From: Streptosporangiaceae bacterium
GTDB lineage: Bacteria; Actinomycetota; Actinomycetes; Streptosporangiales; Streptosporangiaceae
DNA: 39,757 bases
NCBI GenBank assembly: GCA_030038015.1
Contig: JASHPR010000385.1
Location: 1-39,757 of the forward strand
Reading direction: 5' to 3'
Shown: piece after piece, positions 31,928-39,468 of the stretch
Layout of the letters: each line of letters begins with the position of its first letter
Position numbering within the stretch: the stretch's first letter is position 1
Made by a program: the position numbers and the translations under genes
Notes under the pieces: model-generated
Told to the model about the DNA's origin: nothing
Database searches by the model: none
Seen by the model: only the letters and a program-made list of their open reading frames with translations

Positions 31928-33157
31928 ATGGCCACCGTCAACAGGGTAGCGATCGTTGGGGTCGGCCAGTCGCAGCGCAACTCGGCCTACAACAAGAAAG
32001 GGGGCTGGAAGGGCGCCGTCGTCGAGGCGGTTTATGAGGCGCTCCAGGATGCCCGCATGGACCCTGACGAGCTCGACGGCGGGGTGGTGAACTACCACGG
32101 TGAGGCCTACATGGGTTACGGCGGCATCGGCCCGACACTGGCCGAGGAACTGGGCATATCACCGGTCGGCATCATTCCCATCGTCGCCCAGTGCACCGGC
32201 GGAGGGATCACCGCCCTCACCGCCTGGACACAGATCGTCTCGGGCGTGCACCGCAGGGTGCTATGCCTGGCGTTCGACGTAGACGACAACGTCCACATCC
32301 TCGACAACTACAACGTCTCCAACGACAGTGACTGGGACTACATGACCGGCATCGGCCATGAGGAAGCCGCCGGCCTGCGCGAGCAGGCCTACTACCGCAA
32401 GTACGGCTATGACCTGAGCGTGGCCGCGCGCTGGCATCAGCAGTGCTACTGGTATGCCAACCGCAACCCGCGGGCAGCCTGCTACCAGGTGCCCTCGCCG
32501 CCGATGCAGGTCCTGACCCGCGAGGTGCTGCCGGGCAGCAACATCCCCTCCCTGGAAGCCCACCGGGAGGTCGCATTCACGCTCGGCGCGGCGGCGTGGA
32601 TCATGGTTCCCGAGCAGGACGCGGCGGGATACCCGCACAAGCCCGTATACATGACCGGCGGCGAATACGCGGTTTCCCCCGGGCTGATCTCCAAGAACTA
32701 TCACTATCCGCGGCCCGGGCTGGAAAGCGCTGACCTCACTGAGCTCCCCGCGACGCGCGTCGCCGCCCGTAAGGCCTACGCGATGGCAGGCATCTCCCCG
32801 CGCGACATCGACCTCGCCCAGACCTACTCACCCGGGCTTTCCGGCGTGCTGCAACTGGAGGCGCTAGGGATCTGCGAAACCGGCACCGGCGGCAAGTTCG
32901 TCCTCGATGGAGGCACTGCCATCGACGGCCCATGCCCCACCAACACCAACGGTGGGCAGATCGCTTTCAGCCTGAGCTCCGGGTCCGATGTCGGCGACAT
33001 GCTCATCGAATCGGTCCAGCAACTGCGCGGAGAGGTCGAACTGCCCGACCGGCAGGTCAAAGACGCCAAAGTCGCCGCCTGCGCTGGTTATCAGGCCATC
33101 GGCAGCGGCAGCACCGTCACCGTGCTGACCAACCAGGAAGGACGAGCTGATGTCTGA
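31928..33157 (+). CDS. thiolase-like protein (DUF35-associated, SCP-x/Ltp2-type)
   Basis: A 409-residue thiolase-superfamily protein. The nucleophile cysteine is present at Cys89 (VAQCTGGG), and the NxxGG substrate loop is seen as TNTNGG near 339-343. The usual second and third catalytic elements are altered: the HD-type histidine region reads AQTYSPGLSG (Tyr300), and the C-terminal segment reads CAGYQAIGSGS instead of a cysteine/histidine-glycine motif. Such divergent thiolases with DUF35 partners include the steroid side-chain retro-aldolase Ltp2 and the BbsAB thiolase, so C-C bond cleavage or retro-aldol chemistry on a CoA ester is as likely as thiolysis. It begins 22 bp after the HMGS-like stop and overlaps the DUF35 gene by 8 bp. 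Confidence 0.87.
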   Translation: MATVNRVAIVGVGQSQRNSAYNKKGGWKGAVVEAVYEALQDARMDPDELDGGVVNYHGEAYMGYGGIGPTLAEELGISPVGIIPIVAQCTGGGITALTAWTQIVSGVHRRVLCLAFDVDDNVHILDNYNVSNDSDWDYMTGIGHEEAAGLREQAYYRKYGYDLSVAARWHQQCYWYANRNPRAACYQVPSPPMQVLTREVLPGSNIPSLEAHREVAFTLGAAAWIMVPEQDAAGYPHKPVYMTGGEYAVSPGLISKNYHYPRPGLESADLTELPATRVAARKAYAMAGISPRDIDLAQTYSPGLSGVLQLEALGICETGTGGKFVLDGGTAIDGPCPTNTNGGQIAFSLSSGSDVGDMLIESVQQLRGEVELPDRQVKDAKVAACAGYQAIGSGSTVTVLTNQEGRADV

Positions 33158-33599
33158 GTTCGCATCCGAGTGGATCGACCATGACATGATCTTCACCTCC
33201 TTCCGGGCATGGCGGGAACGGCTCGGCCGCTACCGCCTGGAAGGCTCCAAATGCGCAGGCTGTGGTGAGATCTGGTTCCCCAGGCGGCACGGGGTATGCC
33301 CGAAATGCCACAGCCGGGATCTTGCACCCTACCAGTGCCCGCACACCGGAGAAGTGATCGAGTTCATCATCAAGGACAACCCGTTCACCGACCTGTCCGG
33401 CACCCAGTACCACGGGCGCGGGAAACGAGTCATCGCCATCATCAGGCTCGATGACGGGCTGCACGTGGCCGCGGACCTTGAGGACTGCTCACCCGCCGAC
33501 GTTCACCCGGGAATGCGGGTTAAGCTCAGCACCCGCAAATGGATGCGCGAATCAAACAGCAACTGGCAGTACGGATACAAATTCACGCCAGCCCGATAG
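33150..33599 (+). CDS. DUF35 zinc-ribbon/OB-fold acyl-CoA-binding protein
   Basis: A 149-residue protein with a rubredoxin-like zinc ribbon (Cys35, Cys38, Cys50, Cys53) followed by an OB-fold region (VIEFIIKDNPFTDL through RVIAIIRLDDGLHVAADL). DUF35 proteins bind thiolase-like partners and shape or bridge the CoA channel, as in the archaeal thiolase-HMGS complex, Ltp2-ChsH2 and BbsAB. The start overlaps the thiolase-like stop by 8 bp, implying stoichiometric synthesis and complex formation. All zinc ligands are intact, unlike the catalytic residues of the HMGS-like partner. Confidence 0.93.
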   Translation: MSEFASEWIDHDMIFTSFRAWRERLGRYRLEGSKCAGCGEIWFPRRHGVCPKCHSRDLAPYQCPHTGEVIEFIIKDNPFTDLSGTQYHGRGKRVIAIIRLDDGLHVAADLEDCSPADVHPGMRVKLSTRKWMRESNSNWQYGYKFTPAR

Positions 33600-33758
33600 A
33601 AAGGGTCAACTCCGGCGTGGAGGTCCGATCGCCTGGCGTGACGAGGAAGTGCGGCGGGTCCGGCGTGCGCGCAAAAGCACGGTGCGCAGGCAGACCCGTC
33701 TTGCGATCGGGTCAGGCCCGGCGGTCCCGCGGCCCTGCCCGAAAGGTAGCGTGCCCTC

Positions 33759-34571
33759 ATGCGCAAGGACCTGACCATGGATGATCTCGGCGACCTGGCG
33801 GAGCTCCCGTTGCTGGCGGTGCTGGCCACCTACCGGCGCGATGGCACCGTGCTGCTGTCTCCGGTCTGGCACGAATGGCGCGACGGCGGCTTCCAGGTGG
33901 TCACCGGCAGCCACGACGTGAAGGCCGCGCATCTGCGGCGAGATCCCAGAGCCAGCATCGTGGTCTGCGAGCACACCCCGCCCTACCGCGGAGTCGAGGT
34001 GCGCTGCCATGCCCGGCTCGCCACCGCAGCTGCCGGCGATGCGGTACGGCGCATCGCCTCTCGCTACCTCGGTCCCGAGGCCGGAGCCGCATATGCCGAG
34101 AGCGCAGGCGACGATCTTCTTATCCGCCTGGAACCGGGTGATCTTCGGGCCTGGGACTTCGCCGACCAGTTCTCCGCCTCGAATGGCCCAGCGGACTTAC
34201 CGATGCGGCGTGAACGAAGTCGAGCAACTGCCGGTCCGGTTGCCCTTAACCACCGAGACCGACACCTTCACCTTGTAGCCGGGCGTGGCGCCGCTGATGT
34301 AGTACGGGACCGTGGCGTTGCCCTTTCTTCCCGCTGTCCGGTGGTGCGTGGTCTTGGTCGTCTTGTAGTGAGCCACCGTGGTCACATGTGCGTAAGCTGC
34401 GGTATGCACGCGCACGTCGGTGGTGGTGTAGTCCGCGGGGTGCGCATTGCTCATGGTGGCTTTGCACGGAAGGCGCGACGCGTCAGGCGCGGCGACGGCT
34501 ACGCCGCCGCTGAGCACGGTGGCCGTGATGGCTGCTGCCGCGCTGGCGGCGACGGCGATACGCGCTCGTAG
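33759..34571 (+). CDS. pyridoxamine 5'-phosphate oxidase-fold protein with read-through tail
   Basis: The first ~146 residues form a split-barrel flavin/F420-binding domain: LPLLAVLATYRRDGTVLLSPVWHEW, with GGFQVVTGSHDVKAAHLRRDPRASIVV following (given as separate segments GGFQVVTGSHDVKAAHLR and RDPRASIVV). Such proteins use FMN or F420 to reduce small substrates or protect against oxidants. After FADQFSAS the frame does not stop but runs 375 bp antisense through the small secreted-protein gene to 34571, giving a basic, repetitive tail that does not look like protein. The natural length is ~145-150 residues. An alternative start at 33777 has a better spaced AAGGA. It lies 159 bp after the DUF35 gene. 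Confidence 0.72.
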   Translation: MRKDLTMDDLGDLAELPLLAVLATYRRDGTVLLSPVWHEWRDGGFQVVTGSHDVKAAHLRRDPRASIVVCEHTPPYRGVEVRCHARLATAAAGDAVRRIASRYLGPEAGAAYAESAGDDLLIRLEPGDLRAWDFADQFSASNGPADLPMRRERSRATAGPVALNHRDRHLHLVAGRGAADVVRDRGVALSSRCPVVRGLGRLVVSHRGHMCVSCGMHAHVGGGVVRGVRIAHGGFARKARRVRRGDGYAAAEHGGRDGCCRAGGDGDTRS

Positions 34572-34592
34572 CATTCCCATGCCGCTGACCAT
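34197..34592 (-). CDS. small secreted protein
   Basis: A ~127-131-residue exported protein: a basic start (MLRARIAVA), a long alanine/valine hydrophobic stretch and an AVAAPDA-type signal-peptidase site near residue 35. The mature part is threonine/histidine/tyrosine-rich (DVRVHTAAYAHVTTVAHY), with two cysteines (in LPCKAT and GSCSTS) that could form a disulfide, and predicted beta strands ending SVSVVKGNRTGSC. No enzyme family was recognised. The start may be 34592, 34580 or 34574; GAAGGAGA lies just upstream. Its whole length except the first residues is overlapped antisense by the tail of the PNPOx-fold ORF. Confidence 0.7.
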   Translation of the reverse strand: MVSGMGMLRARIAVAASAAAAITATVLSGGVAVAAPDASRLPCKATMSNAHPADYTTTDVRVHTAAYAHVTTVAHYKTTKTTHHRTAGRKGNATVPYYISGATPGYKVKVSVSVVKGNRTGSCSTSFTPHR

Positions 34593-35062
34593 TCTCCTTC
34601 AAGCAGCCGAGGCCAGCCCGGCCGTGCATATCGTGCGGCACTGTCGCCCAGCGGCTTGTCAGTCAGTCGCAAGGGCCGGCTCGGTGACTCTTCTCCTGCC
34701 GGCAATGGAAAGACGTCTGGACCCCGCTGGCGGATGACACCCGGGCTCCGGGATCTGCCCGCCGGGCAGGGCTTACTTCCGGAGGCAGAGCCATATGACG
34801 CGCAATCGGTGGACCCACGGTGACACGCACCGCACTCACGTGGAACGTGGCTCCTCGCGGCTGAGCCGATCCTCGCGAGCACTCGCGTTGTCCTCGCCCT
34901 ATTGATCTGGGCCTAACACTGAACGCGCAGCGCGGTTGAGCCACTCGCTGGTGGTGGCGCGCGGTGCCGGCGATCTGGCGCCGATTCTCGCTGGCTGGGA
35001 TCATCGCATGCGCCGCACCGAACGGGGTTGATCGGTGCGCAGCCGCGGTCGGCCCCGGCCGG
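34593..35062. other. 470-bp intergenic region, nothing recognised
   Basis: The gap lies between two minus-strand genes (secreted protein and GYD protein). Open frames here have poorly biased codons and no ribosome-binding sites or domains. No RNA gene, repeat or operator was recognised. Confidence 0.5.
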
Positions 35063-35356
35063 TCAGCCCGCGCGCTTGGTGATGTCGGAGAATTCCCGTT
35101 TGGAAAAGGCCCGCAGGGTGGTCGTCCGGACATTCCCGAGCGCGCCAAGCTGCAGCAGCGTCGCGGTCATCGTCTCATCGTCAGGTGCGTCAGCGATCAC
35201 GAGCATGTCATGCGGGCCGATCGTCCAGTAGATGTCCCGGAGCTTGCCGCCCGCCTGCTGCAGCAGCTTGGCGAACGCATCAGCCCGCTTTGGTGAGTCC
35301 TTGAACGCCGCAATGCCCTGATCGGTCCAGTTAACCAGCGCCACATACGTCGGCAT
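35063..35356 (-). CDS. GYD-domain protein
   Basis: A 97-residue ferredoxin-like-fold protein (GYD family): MPTYVALVNWTDQGIAAFKDSP, then IYWTIGPHDMLVIADAPDD and a C-terminal RTTTLRAFSKREF strand (segments separated here: MPTYVALVNWTDQG, IYWTIGPHDMLVIADAPDD). The domain is a dimeric alpha/beta barrel of unknown biochemical role found in many bacteria. The start at 35356 has a strong GGAGGGGG; an in-frame ATG at 35371 is less well placed. It is a single gene between non-coding stretches. Confidence 0.9.
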   Translation of the reverse strand: MPTYVALVNWTDQGIAAFKDSPKRADAFAKLLQQAGGKLRDIYWTIGPHDMLVIADAPDDETMTATLLQLGALGNVRTTTLRAFSKREFSDITKRAG

Positions 35357-35557
35357 CGGTGCCCCCTCCATGCACGACCAGCAACCTCCCCGTTCCGCCG
35401 AAGGGTACGCCGCTCATGCAAGTCCGGCAAGGCTGGCCGGCGCAGGCCGTCATAGCTTGGCCGCGCACGGCCTCCCCGAGATCAAGTTCATCGCGGCGCC
35501 CCGGTACGGAACCGCTGCCGCCCGCTGCCGTGGCCCTGCCGGGCGAGCGACAATGAC

Positions 35558-36850
35558 ATGGTGGACGGTAGTGCCGACGTCCTGAGCAGCGGGCGGGATC
35601 CGGACCGGCCCCCTGGCTGGCCGGTGCGCTGGCGGCTGGTCGCTGCGGCGGCGGCCGTTGCCCTGACCGGGGCGGGGATCACGCTCGGCGTGCGGCTGAC
35701 CGGCCAGCCGAGCCCGCCGAATGCGGCGGCCGCGGCTAAGCAGCCGCAGACCGTGCCCGCGATGCTGGGCGGGGCGCGGTTGCAGCCGGACGCGTCGCTG
35801 GGCACGCTGCTGCTGGGCGGCCCCGGTGAGCTGCGCCTGCTGGACGCCGGCGACCAGTCGTCGGCCCCGCTCGGCTGGGCCAAGGGCCTGCTCGGCGTGA
35901 GCGGGCCGAGCCGGCTCGGGCCAAGTCCCGGGGTACGGCAGATCGCCTCGGTGTCGGGTGGCGTGGTCGCGCTGCTCGGCAGCGATGCGGCCGGCGGCTA
36001 CCCGGCCATCGGAGCGGTCTTCTTCATCCCGGTCACCGCGCGGGGAGCGGCTGCACCCCGCCTCATCGCCTGGGCAAGCTACCTGGCCGTCGCGCTGAAC
36101 CAGCGTGACATCTGGGTGGAACAGGCGAGCGCGCCGCCCGGCCGCGGGCCCGGACGCACCTGGCTGGTCAACGAAACCGGCCGCCGGCTGTCACCGGCTC
36201 TGCGGCTGCACGGCCAGGTACTGCTCGCCGCCACCGTGCGTGGCCTGCTCACCCAGGGGCCGTCCGGGCAGGGGGCAAGCCTGATCAACCCGGCCAGCGG
36301 CGCCATGCGGCCCGCTGGCGTTCCCGGCGACGCATTCGTGGTGGCGGCCGGGCCCGACGATGTGGCCTGGCAGCCGGCCTACCGCGGCGGCCCCTGCTGG
36401 CTGCATATCACCAGCCTGCGCGACGGCACCGACACGGTAATCCCGCTGCCGCCGCGCACCTTCCCTGACGACTACCCTGCCCCGGCCGCGTTCGGTCCTG
36501 CCGGGCGGCGCCTGGCGCTGCCGATGACCACCACCAACCGCGAAGACCGGATAACCGGCACCTCGGTATACGTCGTCGACATCGGCCTGCGGCGGCTGAT
36601 CCGGCTGCCCGGCGGGCCGGTTCCGCTGTCCGCAATCCCTGCCCGCCTTGGCGCGGTCCCGGCCGGCAGTCCGGACATCGTCTCGGTGCACTGGGCCGGA
36701 TCGGGACTGTGGATCGTCGCCACCGACGGGCAGGATTCCCAGGTGGCTTACTGGGCGGGCGCCGGCCCGCTGCGCGTGCTCGGGCCCGTGCCCGGCGCGG
36801 CATACACGTTCGCTGTCGCGCCCGGCGCGACCCCAGCGGCATCGCGGTGA
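35558..36850 (+). CDS. membrane-anchored protein, beta-propeller-like ectodomain
   Basis: A 430-residue protein with a short cytoplasmic N-terminus, one transmembrane helix (residues ~25-47, WRLVAAAAAVALTGAGITL) and a large extracytoplasmic domain. The ectodomain contains repeated strand patterns (LLLGGPGELRLLDAG, GLWIVATDGQDSQVAYW) suggesting a beta-propeller, as in many actinobacterial anchored proteins. No enzyme motif was identified. The ribosome-binding site is weak. It precedes the ABC exporter by 231 bp on the same strand, without clear operon linkage. Confidence 0.75.
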   Translation: MVDGSADVLSSGRDPDRPPGWPVRWRLVAAAAAVALTGAGITLGVRLTGQPSPPNAAAAAKQPQTVPAMLGGARLQPDASLGTLLLGGPGELRLLDAGDQSSAPLGWAKGLLGVSGPSRLGPSPGVRQIASVSGGVVALLGSDAAGGYPAIGAVFFIPVTARGAAAPRLIAWASYLAVALNQRDIWVEQASAPPGRGPGRTWLVNETGRRLSPALRLHGQVLLAATVRGLLTQGPSGQGASLINPASGAMRPAGVPGDAFVVAAGPDDVAWQPAYRGGPCWLHITSLRDGTDTVIPLPPRTFPDDYPAPAAFGPAGRRLALPMTTTNREDRITGTSVYVVDIGLRRLIRLPGGPVPLSAIPARLGAVPAGSPDIVSVHWAGSGLWIVATDGQDSQVAYWAGAGPLRVLGPVPGAAYTFAVAPGATPAASR

Positions 36851-37013
36851 GCCCCGGCACCTGCTGACGGCCGCAGGTGCCCGGACACTGTGGCCTGTGC
36901 CAGGTAAACCCGCGCCGTCACAAGCTGCTCGGCATGCAACTGATCGATCCTGCGGCCATGGCGCGCCAGCTCAGCGCGACCGGGTTCCGGCCGGGTCCTC
37001 AGCGGCCAGGCGG

Positions 37014-37027
37014 GTGACCTTCGGCCC
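37014..37027. promoter_or_regulatory. weak DosR-like box upstream of the ABC exporter
   Basis: GTGACCTTCGGCCC has one core mismatch to GGGNC-N4-GNCCC and lies 54 bp before the ATPase start. A partial partner, GGGTCCTCAGCGGC, starts 21 bp upstream at 36993. Weaker than the other sites and could be chance. Confidence 0.25.
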
Positions 37028-37081
37028 TGGGGCCGGCCCCGCGATCCGCGCATCATCGGCATGGGACCGGGAGGCAGGGGC

Positions 37082-38065
37082 ATGGCAGGCAGCGCGATCG
37101 TGGTGGACCAGCTGACCAAGCGCTTCGGCAGCGTGACCGCGCTGGACCGGGTCGGGTTCGCCGTCCCGGCCGGGACCGTGTTCGGGCTGCTCGGGCCGAA
37201 CGGCGCCGGCAAGACGACCGCGATCAGGATCCTGACCACGCTGCTGCGGCCAGATCATGGAAGTGCCACCGTGCTCGGGCTGGACGTGGTCAGGAATGCC
37301 GCCGCGGTCCGCCACCAGATCGGGCTGGCGGGTCAGTACGCGGCCGTCGATGAGCACCTGACCGGCCGGGAGAACCTGCGCCTGATCGGGCGCCTGGCCC
37401 AGCTGCGCCGGGTCGAGTTGCGCGCCCGGGCGGATCAGCTGCTCACCCGGTTCGGCCTGGCGGAGGCAGCGTCCCGGCCGGTCCGGACCTACTCGGGCGG
37501 GATGCGCAGGCGGCTGGACGTCGCGGCCGCGCTGGTGGCCAGGCCGCCGGTGCTGTTCCTGGACGAACCGACCACAGGGCTGGACCTGCTCAGCCGGAAC
37601 GAGCTGTGGGCGGTGATCAGAGAACTGGTCGCCGACGGGACCACCGTGGTGCTCACCACCCAGTACCTGGAGGAGGCGGACCGGCTGACCGACCGGGTCG
37701 CGGTGATCGACCGGGGCCGGGTGATCGCCGATGACACCGCGGCGGCGCTCAAGATGCGCCTGGGCAGCACGGTGGTCGAGTTCGACATGGCCGATGAGCA
37801 GGCTGCGGCCGGGGCGGCCGTGGCGCTGGCCGGGGGGCGCGGGCCGCGGCCCGAGCGTGAGCGCAGCCATATCCGGCTGACCTCGAACGACAGCTCGGCC
37901 GTGCTCATCGATGCGCTGCACACGCTGGAGGTCAGCCGGCTCCGGCCGGTCGCGGTCCAGGTGCGCGCGCCGAGCCTGGATGACGTGTTCCTGCTGCTCA
38001 CCGGCCACCACGCAGAGGACACCCAGGCCGGAGCCGGAGAACGGCAAGGAGGGGAGGCGGCATGA
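37082..38065 (+). CDS. DrrA-type ABC transporter ATP-binding protein
   Basis: A 327-residue ATPase of the daunorubicin-resistance type. Walker A is GPNGAGKT (38-45), the signature is YSGGM (137-141), Walker B is FLDEPT (159-164), and an H-loop follows in VLTTQYLEEAD. The ~90-residue C-terminal domain typical of DrrA follows the core. It powers export of a drug, lipid or metabolite with the permease encoded next. The start at 37082 has GGGAGG at good spacing and is preferred over 37061. The stop overlaps the permease start by ATGA. Confidence 0.95.
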   Translation: MAGSAIVVDQLTKRFGSVTALDRVGFAVPAGTVFGLLGPNGAGKTTAIRILTTLLRPDHGSATVLGLDVVRNAAAVRHQIGLAGQYAAVDEHLTGRENLRLIGRLAQLRRVELRARADQLLTRFGLAEAASRPVRTYSGGMRRRLDVAAALVARPPVLFLDEPTTGLDLLSRNELWAVIRELVADGTTVVLTTQYLEEADRLTDRVAVIDRGRVIADDTAAALKMRLGSTVVEFDMADEQAAAGAAVALAGGRGPRPERERSHIRLTSNDSSAVLIDALHTLEVSRLRPVAVQVRAPSLDDVFLLLTGHHAEDTQAGAGERQGGEAA

Positions 38066-38874
38066 CCGCGGTACCGTTTCCGCTGCGCCGGCCGGCCCGC
38101 CGCCAGCTGCTCGGCCCGGTTCGTGACGTGCTCGCGGTGGCCGGGCGCAACCTGAACGTCATCCGCCGCACGCCCAGGCTGCTGGTGTTCTCGACCATCC
38201 AGCCGCTGGTGTTCCTGGTGCTCTTCCGTTACGTGTTCGCCGGCGTGGCGGAAAGGACACTGCCGCCCGGGATCCCCTACGTCGACTACCTGATGCCCGG
38301 CATCTTCGTCCAGGTCACCGTGTTTGGCGCCATGAACACCGCCATCGGGCTGGCCGCGGACCTGCAGACCGGCCTGCTCGAGCGGTTCCGCTCGCTGCCG
38401 ATGTCCCGGGTCGCGGTGCTGGCCGGGCGCACGCTGGCCGATCTCGCCCGCAACGTCTTCGTGGTCGCGCTGATGACCGGGGTAGGGTTCGCGGTCGGCT
38501 TCCGGATCCACAACGGCGCGGGCCCGTTCCTGGCCGGCCTGGTCCTGGTGCTCGCGTTCGGGCTGGCGATGTCGTGGGTCTACGCGGTGATCGGTCTGGC
38601 CGTCGGTGACCCGGAAACCGCCCAGGCGGCCGGATTCCCGGTGCTGGCCCCGCTGGTCTTCGCCTCCTCGGCGTTCATCCCGGTGGCTACGATGCCCGGA
38701 TGGCTCCAGGCGTTCGCCGCTCACCAGCCGGTGTCCTATTCCGCGTCGGCGCTGCGGGCGCTGGTGCTCGGCGGGCCCGCCGCCACCTATGTCTGGGACT
38801 CACTCGCCTGGTACGCCGCGATCGTCATCGTGTTCGCGCCGCTCGGCGCGTGGCTGTACCGGCGCGCGGCCTGA
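38062..38874 (+). CDS. DrrB-type ABC-2 transporter permease
   Basis: A 270-residue membrane protein with about six helices and the ABC-2 family features: an amphipathic N-terminus (RNLNVIRRTPRLLVFSTIQP), the conserved LERFRSLPMSR cytoplasmic loop and the C-terminal PVSYSASALRALVLGGP segment. It is coupled to the ATPase gene by a 4-bp overlap. Together they form an exporter; no biosynthetic genes adjoin directly, so the substrate is unknown. Confidence 0.94.
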   Translation: MTAVPFPLRRPARRQLLGPVRDVLAVAGRNLNVIRRTPRLLVFSTIQPLVFLVLFRYVFAGVAERTLPPGIPYVDYLMPGIFVQVTVFGAMNTAIGLAADLQTGLLERFRSLPMSRVAVLAGRTLADLARNVFVVALMTGVGFAVGFRIHNGAGPFLAGLVLVLAFGLAMSWVYAVIGLAVGDPETAQAAGFPVLAPLVFASSAFIPVATMPGWLQAFAAHQPVSYSASALRALVLGGPAATYVWDSLAWYAAIVIVFAPLGAWLYRRAA

Positions 38875-38949
38875 CCTCAGGCTTGCGCTGCTCACAGCGG
38901 CTCGCACGCTGTCCTGCGGCGGCAAGCAGCCTGTTGCAGCGCTGACGGT

Positions 38950-39300
38950 TCAGCACGTCAGGTGCAAGATGGCGTTGGTGTCCTTGGTGGTCTGGGTCAG
39001 CACGCCGATCGCCTGCTCCGTGGGCAGGATGACAAGGTCGACGTCGCGGCGGCGGGCTTCTTCGCGGACTTCCCGCATCACCGGCAGAGCGCCATCAGCG
39101 CCGGTGCCGATCACCAGCCGGCGGCACTGCCAGGGGATGTCCTCAGCGACTGATAGCGGGGTGTGCCCGTACGCGCCGCGGAACTTGCGGGAGGGGCCCT
39201 TCTTGCGCTTGCGGATCTTCCCGCGGTCGATGACCAGGTCGCGGTCATAGGTCATGCCGTCGACTCGCACCGAACCGAACGAGTAGTCGGAGAATCGCAT
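38950..39300 (-). CDS. Mth938/AAMDC-like domain protein
   Basis: A 116-residue protein of the Mth938/DUF498 fold: FSDYSFGSVRVDGMTYDRDL, then LVIGTGADGALPV and the DLVILPTEQAIGVL segment with a final CONH-rich tail DTNAILHLTC (segment boundaries approximate). The family includes human NDUFAF3-like and AAMDC proteins and has no established bacterial function. The start at 39300 gives the normal family length; an ATG seven codons upstream also exists. It is convergent with the ABC exporter. Confidence 0.85.
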   Translation of the reverse strand: MRFSDYSFGSVRVDGMTYDRDLVIDRGKIRKRKKGPSRKFRGAYGHTPLSVAEDIPWQCRRLVIGTGADGALPVMREVREEARRRDVDLVILPTEQAIGVLTQTTKDTNAILHLTC

Positions 39301-39468
39301 ACGAAGACTGTTACCCGCCATGCGGCCGTGTCAGCCAGGGCCTTGCAGAGTTTATGTCACGGCACCGCGGGGCCCGGCGGCCCGCCTGCCCCGGTCCAGT
39401 GCCTTGCGCATCTGTCCTGACAGTACTGGATCGACCCGGGGTTATGGTGGTCGCGGCGGTGGTGGGGG

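Noticed and set aside
33715-33728. GGCCCGGCGGTCCC upstream of the PNPOx-fold gene as a DosR-like box
   Set aside because: One core mismatch, GC-only centre and no tandem partner.
36934-37017. 27-codon frame starting MQLIDPAAMARQL before the ABC exporter
   Set aside because: Protein-like at first sight but without a ribosome-binding site and too short to support.
39370-39383. GGGCCCGGCGGCCC as a further DosR-like box
   Set aside because: It matches the core but consists only of G and C, so chance occurrence is likely in this background.
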